This document shows positions 59,367 to 64,000 of a DNA stretch of 64,000 nucleotides, piece after piece. A model generated the notes under the pieces. The model was given only the letters and a program-made list of their open reading frames with translations, did not search any database and had not been told where the DNA came from. Positions within the stretch are counted from its first letter, which is position 1. Every line of letters begins with the position of its first letter. Source of the DNA: Falsarthrobacter nasiphocae. Its GTDB lineage: Bacteria; Actinomycetota; Actinomycetes; Actinomycetales; Micrococcaceae. Made by a program: the position numbers and the translations under genes. The DNA is taken from positions 1 to 64,000 of the forward strand of contig NZ_JAVDUI010000001.1 of the NCBI RefSeq assembly GCF_031456275.1, given 5' to 3'.

Positions 59367-60197
59367 TCAGGCGCTGATGACGCCCGTGCCCAGAAGGATG
59401 TAGACGACGACGCCGAGCCCGATGCGGTACCAGACGAACGGCCGGAAGCTGTTGTGGGAAATGTATCGCAGGAACCACGCGATGATCGCGTAGCCGACGC
59501 CGAAGGCGATGACCGTGGCGAGGGCCGTCTGCGGCATGGTGTAGACGGTCGGCGAGGTGGACTTCAGGGCGCCGTAGAGCTCGTAGAGGCCCGAGGCGAA
59601 GACCGCCGGCATGGCCAGGAGGAACGAGTAGCGGGCAGCCGCCTCGCGGGTGTACCCCATGAGGAGGCCCGCGGTGATCGTGCCGCCGGACCGCGAGACG
59701 CCCGGGATGAGGGCAAGGGCCTGGGCGAATCCGTAGATGAGGCCGTGAGGAACGGTGAGGTCCTCGAGCTTGCGGACCTGGCGGCCGACGGCGTCGGCGA
59801 CGCCGAGGATGACGCCGAAGACGATGAGCGTCGTGCCGACGATCCACAGGCTGCGGAAGCTCGTCTCGATCGCGTCCTTGAGCAGGAGGCCGAAGACGAC
59901 GATCGGGATGCTGCCGACGATGATGAGCCAGCCCATCCGGGCGTCCTGGTCGTTGCGCGGCACGCGGCCCGTGAGGGAGCCGAACCAGCGCGAGATGATC
60001 CGGACGAAGTCCTTCCAGAAGTAGATCAGCACCGCCAGCTCAGTGCCGAGCTGGGTGATGGCAGTGAACGCGGCCCCAGGGTCCTTGCCGTCGGGCAGGA
60101 GCTCACCGACGATCCGCAGGTGGGCGCTCGAGGAGACGGGGAGGAACTCGGTCAGGCCCTGAACCAGGCCAAGAATGATCGCTTCAATCCAATGCAC
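59367..60197 (-). CDS. uppP: Undecaprenyl-diphosphatase
   Basis: BacA-type membrane phosphatase recycling the undecaprenyl carrier; confers bacitracin tolerance when abundant. 276 aa, about eight membrane helices; motifs [19 protein letters not shown] and [13 protein letters not shown]. The GTG start is preceded, on the minus strand, by TAGAGT six bases upstream (ACTCTA 60204-60209) with no Shine-Dalgarno, so translation is probably leaderless. Confidence 0.95.
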   Translation of the reverse strand: MHWIEAIILGLVQGLTEFLPVSSSAHLRIVGELLPDGKDPGAAFTAITQLGTELAVLIYFWKDFVRIISRWFGSLTGRVPRNDQDARMGWLIIVGSIPIVVFGLLLKDAIETSFRSLWIVGTTLIVFGVILGVADAVGRQVRKLEDLTVPHGLIYGFAQALALIPGVSRSGGTITAGLLMGYTREAAARYSFLLAMPAVFASGLYELYGALKSTSPTVYTMPQTALATVIAFGVGYAIIAWFLRYISHNSFRPFVWYRIGLGVVVYILLGTGVISA

Positions 60198-60241
60198 GTG
60201 TCCACTCTAGACCCCGCGCCCGGGCTCCTTGAGGCGGCCTG

Positions 60242-60451
60242 TCAGTCCTCGTCGTCGACGAGGTCCATGGGCAGGGCCTCCCCGAACTCCTCGTCGAGGG
60301 CGTCGGCATAGTCCGCGAAGGCGTCGCCGACGCGGTCATAGAGCGCCTCAACGGCGAAGTCCCCGTCTCCACGCGACTCGCGCAGGGCGGCGAGGTGCTC
60401 CCTCATGAGCGAGACGAGGTCCTCGAGTGACTGTTCCGGTGTGTGGCTCAT
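60242..60451 (-). CDS. Small acidic hypothetical protein
   Basis: 69 aa, acidic, helical throughout (SLEDLVSLMREHLAALRES then EALYDRVGDAFADYADALDEEFG); no membrane segment or known domain that I recognise. ATG 60451 is chosen because TAGGAT on the minus strand (ATCCTA 60459-60464) lies 7 nt before it; an ATG three codons upstream would fall in the -10 box. It sits 44 nt upstream of uppP and 36 nt past the M20 gene. Confidence 0.7.
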   Translation of the reverse strand: MSHTPEQSLEDLVSLMREHLAALRESRGDGDFAVEALYDRVGDAFADYADALDEEFGEALPMDLVDDED

Positions 60452-60487
60452 GGCACACATCCTACCCGCGCGGGACGCGGCGTGCGC

Positions 60488-61843
60488 TTACTGCGCTGAG
60501 AGCAGACGGTGGAGGACCTTCGTGCCGAACACGAGGGAGTCGACCGGGACCCGCTCGTCCACGCCGTGGAACATCGACGTGAAGTTGAGCTCCTTGGGCA
60601 GACGCAGCGGGGCGAAGCCGTAGCCCGTGATCCCGAGGCGGCTCAGTGCCTTGTTGTCCGTGCCGCCTGACAGGGTGTACGGCAGGACTGGTGCTCCGGG
60701 GTCCTCCGCGCCGAGCGCCGCGATCATGCCGTCCACGAGGTCCCCGTTGAAGGCGGTCTCGAGGGAAGGTCCGATGCTGATCGGCTCGACATCCACGTGC
60801 TCTCCCGCGAGCTCCTTGATGATGCGCATGACCTCGTCGTGCTTGCCGGGGAGAGTGCGTACGTCGATGTGCGCCTCGGCGGTGCCGGGGATGACGTTGG
60901 TCTTGTAGCCGCTCTTCAGGAGGGAGGGGTTCGAGGTGTTCTGGAACGTCGCCCCGACGAAGAGGGCCACGCTGCCGAGCTGCTCCAGGAACGCCCGGGG
61001 ATCGGACTCGTCGAAGTCCACGCCGGTCATGTCCTCCACGATGGAGACGAACTGCTCCGTGGTCTTGGTGAACTCGACAGGCCACGTGTGGCGTCCGATG
61101 GCTGCCACGGCCTCGGCGAGCCGGGTGACCGCATTGTCCGTGTTGATCTGCGAGCCGTGGCCCGCGCGGCCGTGCGCGATGAGCCGCAGCCAGGCAAGAC
61201 CCTTCTCCGCCGTCTGGAGGTAGTAGACGCGCTGGCCAGCGATCTCACCGGAGAATCCGCCGACCTCGCTGATGGCCTCGCTGGCGCCCTCGAAGAGTTC
61301 GGGCCGGTTGTCCACCGCCCAGTTCGAGCCGTATGTGCCGTTGGCCTCCTCGTCCGCGAACATCGCGAAGATGAGATCGCGCTCCGGGCGAACCTTGTTG
61401 CGCTGCATGGACTCCATCGTGGCGAGGATCATCGCGTCCATGTCCTTCATGTCCACCGCGCCGCGGCCCCAAATGAGGCCGTCCTTGACCTCGGCGGCGA
61501 AGGGGTCGACGCTCCAGTCCTCCGCCTGTGCGGGGACGACGTCGAGGTGTCCGTGGACGACGAGCGCGGGCTTGTCCGGGTTGGTGCCCTTCATGCGGGC
61601 GACGACGGAGGCGCGGCCGGGGGCCGATTCAAAGAGGTCCGGCTCAAGGCCAGCCGCACTCATGCGCGCCGCCACGTACTCGGCCGCTTCTCGCTCCCCC
61701 GGCCCGGCGTTGTCGCCGTAGTTCGAGGTGTCAATCCGGATGAGGTCTCTGCACATGTCGATGACGTCGCTGAGAGCCTGATCGTCCGGGAGGGAGCCGT
61801 ACCCGGTGAGGTCCGCGGTGTCCGTTGCGTCGGCGTTCGGCAT
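60488..61843 (-). CDS. M20/M25/M40 family metallopeptidase
   Basis: 451 aa, zinc peptidase of the ArgE/DapE/CPG2 clan. Metal sites: VVHGHLDVVPAQAEDW, LIWGRGAVDMKDMDAM, FADEEANGTYGSNW; lid domain with HGRAGHGSQ. Related to but clearly different from the M20 gene at 23673 (the motif is GHLDVVP here, HHDVQPP there). Substrate unknown. ATG 61843 has AAGGAG six bases upstream and is preferred to the longer frame. Confidence 0.9.
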   Translation of the reverse strand: MPNADATDTADLTGYGSLPDDQALSDVIDMCRDLIRIDTSNYGDNAGPGEREAAEYVAARMSAAGLEPDLFESAPGRASVVARMKGTNPDKPALVVHGHLDVVPAQAEDWSVDPFAAEVKDGLIWGRGAVDMKDMDAMILATMESMQRNKVRPERDLIFAMFADEEANGTYGSNWAVDNRPELFEGASEAISEVGGFSGEIAGQRVYYLQTAEKGLAWLRLIAHGRAGHGSQINTDNAVTRLAEAVAAIGRHTWPVEFTKTTEQFVSIVEDMTGVDFDESDPRAFLEQLGSVALFVGATFQNTSNPSLLKSGYKTNVIPGTAEAHIDVRTLPGKHDEVMRIIKELAGEHVDVEPISIGPSLETAFNGDLVDGMIAALGAEDPGAPVLPYTLSGGTDNKALSRLGITGYGFAPLRLPKELNFTSMFHGVDERVPVDSLVFGTKVLHRLLSAQ

Positions 61844-61954
61844 GGTGTCTCCTTGGGATCGCTGCGTGGGTCTCATCCACAGACTAGGGCAGGGACTGGA
61901 GCGACCCAATCCCTGCCCGTTGTGCGGCACTCGGCCACGTGTGACCCGAGGGCT

Positions 61955-62935
61955 CTAGCGCCGCTCTTCTGCCTCGTAGCGGGCGCGGGCGTTGGCCGCG
62001 TTGGACTTGGCCTCTCCCGCCGCGAGGATTGCGGACTGGATGGATGCGAACGTGTTCTGGAACTGGTCCGCGGCCGGCGGCAGGAGCACCGTGCTGGAGT
62101 TGCCCTTCTCGGCGAAGGCGATCTGGGCGTCGACCTGCTGGGTGAACATGAGGACGGCGAGGGAGTTGGCGGCGTCGCCGTTCGTCGCGTCCCCGATCTC
62201 GCGGACGGACTGGGCGAGGCCCTCCGCGATGGCCTTGCGTTGGAGGGCCACGCCCTCACCGGCGAGGCGGGCTCGGTCCCGGTCCGCCTCGGCGCGGATG
62301 ATCGTGGCCGACTTCTCGGCCTGTGCCTTGTTGATCGTGGCCTCCTTCTCACGCAGCGACGCCATGACGTTGTTCATCGCGGAGAGGACGCGGGCGTCCG
62401 TCGGGGCGACATCGGGCACGAGCGTGTTGAGGATGTGGAAGCCGTAGCCGCTCATGCGGGCCGCAAGCTCGGTGGAGACGTGCTCGGCGATGGCGGCCTT
62501 GTCGCTGAAGGTCTCGTCGAGGGACATGTTGGGGACCTTGCCGCGGACGGCGTCGGCGACATACGTGCGGATCTGCGCGCCCGGGTTGGACAGCGAGTAC
62601 ACCGCCGCCTTGACGCCCTCGGGGTTGATTCCGGCGGGGTTCATCGGGTCTGCGGCCGCCACCTCGAACTGAACGGAGGTGCGGACGAGGACGGTCACGT
62701 TGTCCTCCGTCTTCGTCTCGATGTCCATGTCGATCTGCTGGACGCGGAGGTCCACGCGCTGTGCGACGCGGTCGATGAAGGGGATCTTGAAGTTCAGGCC
62801 GGGCATCGCCACGCGCTGGAACTTGCCGAGGCGCTCGACGACGGCGGCCGTCTTCTGACGCACGATGAACAGCGTCTGAGTCAGCAGGGCGACGATGACG
62901 ATAAGGGTGACGAGAGTGGAGATAGTGATGGCCAT
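61955..62935 (-). CDS. SPFH domain (stomatin/prohibitin-like) membrane protein
   Basis: 326 aa. One N-terminal membrane helix (TLVTLIVIVALLTQTLFIV), then the SPFH domain (ERLGKFQRVAMPGLNFKIPF, VDLRVQQIDMDIETKTEDNV), and an Ala/Glu-rich coiled coil (residues about 190-250) for oligomerisation. Such proteins scaffold membrane microdomains; an NfeD partner is not next to it here. ATG 62935 has GAGG six bases upstream. Confidence 0.88.
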   Translation of the reverse strand: MAITISTLVTLIVIVALLTQTLFIVRQKTAAVVERLGKFQRVAMPGLNFKIPFIDRVAQRVDLRVQQIDMDIETKTEDNVTVLVRTSVQFEVAAADPMNPAGINPEGVKAAVYSLSNPGAQIRTYVADAVRGKVPNMSLDETFSDKAAIAEHVSTELAARMSGYGFHILNTLVPDVAPTDARVLSAMNNVMASLREKEATINKAQAEKSATIIRAEADRDRARLAGEGVALQRKAIAEGLAQSVREIGDATNGDAANSLAVLMFTQQVDAQIAFAEKGNSSTVLLPPAADQFQNTFASIQSAILAAGEAKSNAANARARYEAEERR

Positions 62936-63067
62936 AGGCACCTCGCAGCTCGGTGTGAGAGAGGCAACGCCAGGGGTTCGACGACGCTGCCGAGTTGAGT
63001 ACTCCCCCAGTGTGTCAAATCAACCTGAACGTCGCCGCAGGACGCGGACAGCCGGGCGCAATGCGGA

Positions 63068-63100
63068 ACGGGCCGCCGGATCAGTGATCCGACGGCCCGT
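63068..63100 (-). terminator. Hairpin downstream of tRNA-Leu
   Basis: A 15-bp stem with one mismatch (63068-63082 with 63086-63100) and a 3-nt loop lies 10 nt past the tRNA 3' end. No T-run follows. Confidence 0.7.
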
Positions 63101-63109
63101 GTCCATCTG

Positions 63110-63193
63110 TGCGCGAAGGGGGACTTGAACCCCCACCCACTTTCGTGGACTAGCACCTCAAGCTAGCGCGTCTACCTATTCCGCCACCCGCGC
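63110..63193 (-). tRNA. tRNA-Leu (GAG anticodon)
   Basis: 84 nt on the minus strand from 63193 to 63110, including the discriminator A. The acceptor stem GCGCGGG pairs with TTCGCGC. The anticodon stem GCTAGC/GCTAGT encloses the loop TTGAGGT, giving anticodon GAG, which reads CUC and CUU leucine codons. A long variable arm (CCACGAAAGTGG-type) and TPsiC stem (GGGGG TTCAAGT CCCCC) confirm a class II tRNA-Leu. CCA is not encoded. Confidence 0.95.
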
Positions 63194-63457
63194 AGGTGAC
63201 CAACAGCAACCGAAACGGTGCCGCGGCAACGGATTCAACTCTACCACCGAGAGGGCGGTTCGTGAAATCGGGGTGAATGGCGGGCCAAGAACGGGGCGGT
63301 GTCGATACGCGTCGCGAACGGACACGTCACGTCCGGTACGGGGCCCGTTGTCACGAGCCTGTGCGGGTTATAGGCCAAAATGTGTGTAAGCGGTGCCCCT
63401 GCTTCCCAGTCGGCAGTAAGGCAACACGGCCGTTGACATGGCCTGGGAGCATGTCTC
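63194..63457. other. Non-coding stretch between tRNA-Leu and the transposase gene
   Basis: 264 nt with no coding potential. GGCCAAAATGTGTGTAAG (63374-63391) followed by CGGTGCC resembles the TGTGTAA-type left ends of IS256-superfamily elements and may mark the IS boundary. The other end is outside the window. Confidence 0.4.
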
Positions 63458-64000
63458 ATGCCCCTTCCACGCAATCGGCCCCACTGTGGTGTATGCGCCC
63501 AGCCCCTTGCCAAGAACGGCACTACAAGCTCAGGACGAACCCGATGGCGCTGCCTGACCTGCGGAGCGAGCACGACCCGCTCCCGCGCCACCGAGCTCAC
63601 ACAGGCCCGCGCGTTCCAACGATGGATCACGGGCAAAGCCTCTCAAGCCGAACTCGCCACGGAACTGCGGATCAGCCCCCGCACACTACGACGACGCTTT
63701 GAACCTCTCTGGTCGCTCGTGCCACGTCCTGTCAGGACCGGGGAAATCCACCCCGTCCTCGGGCTCGACGGGATCTGGCTTGAACGCACAACGGTCTGCT
63801 TGATCGCTTCCACCCCCTCAGGCATCGTCGTGAACTGGGTCTGGGCCCGAGCAGAAACACGTGCGAGCTGGCAAGACCTCATCGAAGGCCTCCCCGCCCC
63901 GGAGTACGTCGTCATCGACGGTGCGGGCGGGATGCGATCGGCGCTGAGCACCATGTGGCCTTCGACGAAAGTGCAGCGGTGCCTCTTCCATGTCCACGCC
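63458..64000 (+). mobile_element. IS1249-like transposase, N-terminal 181 residues (runs off the window)
   Basis: The reading frame from ATG 63458 is open to the edge. It starts MPLPRNRPHCGVCAQPLAKN and has a four-cysteine zinc ribbon (C10, C13, C32, C35). A helix-turn-helix follows (GKASQAELATELRISPRTLR, about 59-78), then the catalytic DDE-fold aspartates LDGIWL (D104) and VIDGAGGMRSAL (D154). The pattern matches IS1249-type transposases of actinobacteria. GGGAG lies about 9 nt upstream. No stop or frameshift is visible in this part; the glutamate of the triad and the right end lie beyond the window. Confidence 0.87.

Overview
The window is a high-GC chromosomal segment from an actinobacterium. 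It is most like the Micrococcaceae (the Micrococcus/Kocuria/Arthrobacter neighbourhood). The support is RbpA, mycothiol ligase MshC, the actinobacterial bc1-aa3 respiratory set (QcrCAB, CtaC/D/E/F), the Pup ligation system, a naturally fused PafBC, and DUF3043/DUF3054/DUF3097 proteins. The genus cannot be fixed from the sequence alone. Nearly all of the window is ordinary, densely packed core genome. Only the last ~0.6 kb is clearly mobile: a transposase running off the right edge.

Layout. 1-4.7 kb: end of a DegV-like gene, then comEA, comEC and holA. 4.7-8.4 kb: rpsT (-), then lepA and hemW (+). 8.4-9.8 kb: two minus-strand genes (DUF4870 and DUF3097). 9.8-16.7 kb: a heat-shock/ribosome operon, hrcA-dnaJ-rsmE-phoH-ybeY-CNNM-era, with a degenerate CIRCE operator in front. 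16.7-22.9 kb: LCP ligase, leuA, recO, uppS, pyrD. 23-25.5 kb: DUF3043 (-), M20 dipeptidase and an A-type Fe-S carrier. 25.7-34.8 kb: two respiratory blocks, ctaC-ctaD-ctaF (+) and ctaE-qcrC-qcrA-qcrB (-), flanking a GntR regulator. 34.9-39.4 kb: trpD, DUF3054, HIT-like protein, RlmA-like methyltransferase, rbpA, polyprenol-phosphate mannosyltransferase. 39.4-47.1 kb: amidohydrolase, HelY-type helicase, tatC, tatA, pafBC. 47.2-57 kb: two FKBP prolyl isomerases, then the pupylation operon. 57-63 kb: PAC2 protein, mshC, uppP, a small protein, an M20 peptidase, an SPFH protein and tRNA-Leu(GAG). 63.4-64 kb: IS1249-like transposase, partial.

The most interesting locus is the pupylation operon. Seven minus-strand genes, HAD hydrolase, M50 protease, TrmI, ARC ATPase, Dop, Pup and PafA, are chained by five successive 4-nt ATGA overlaps and a 3-nt gap. 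The 20S proteasome genes that normally lie between pup and pafA are absent, and the ARC ATPase ends in AERS instead of the tyrosine-containing tail that docks on the 20S core. Both observations point to pupylation uncoupled from a proteasome. The transcriptional activator PafBC lies nearby as one fused protein.

A second theme is transcription and translation starts. At fourteen genes a TANNNT-like -10 hexamer sits exactly 6 or 7 nt before an ATG/GTG, which fits leaderless mRNAs. Two divergent gene pairs share the same 37-bp symmetric arrangement of two such promoters. In two places a TAG stop codon doubles as the start of the next gene's -10 box.
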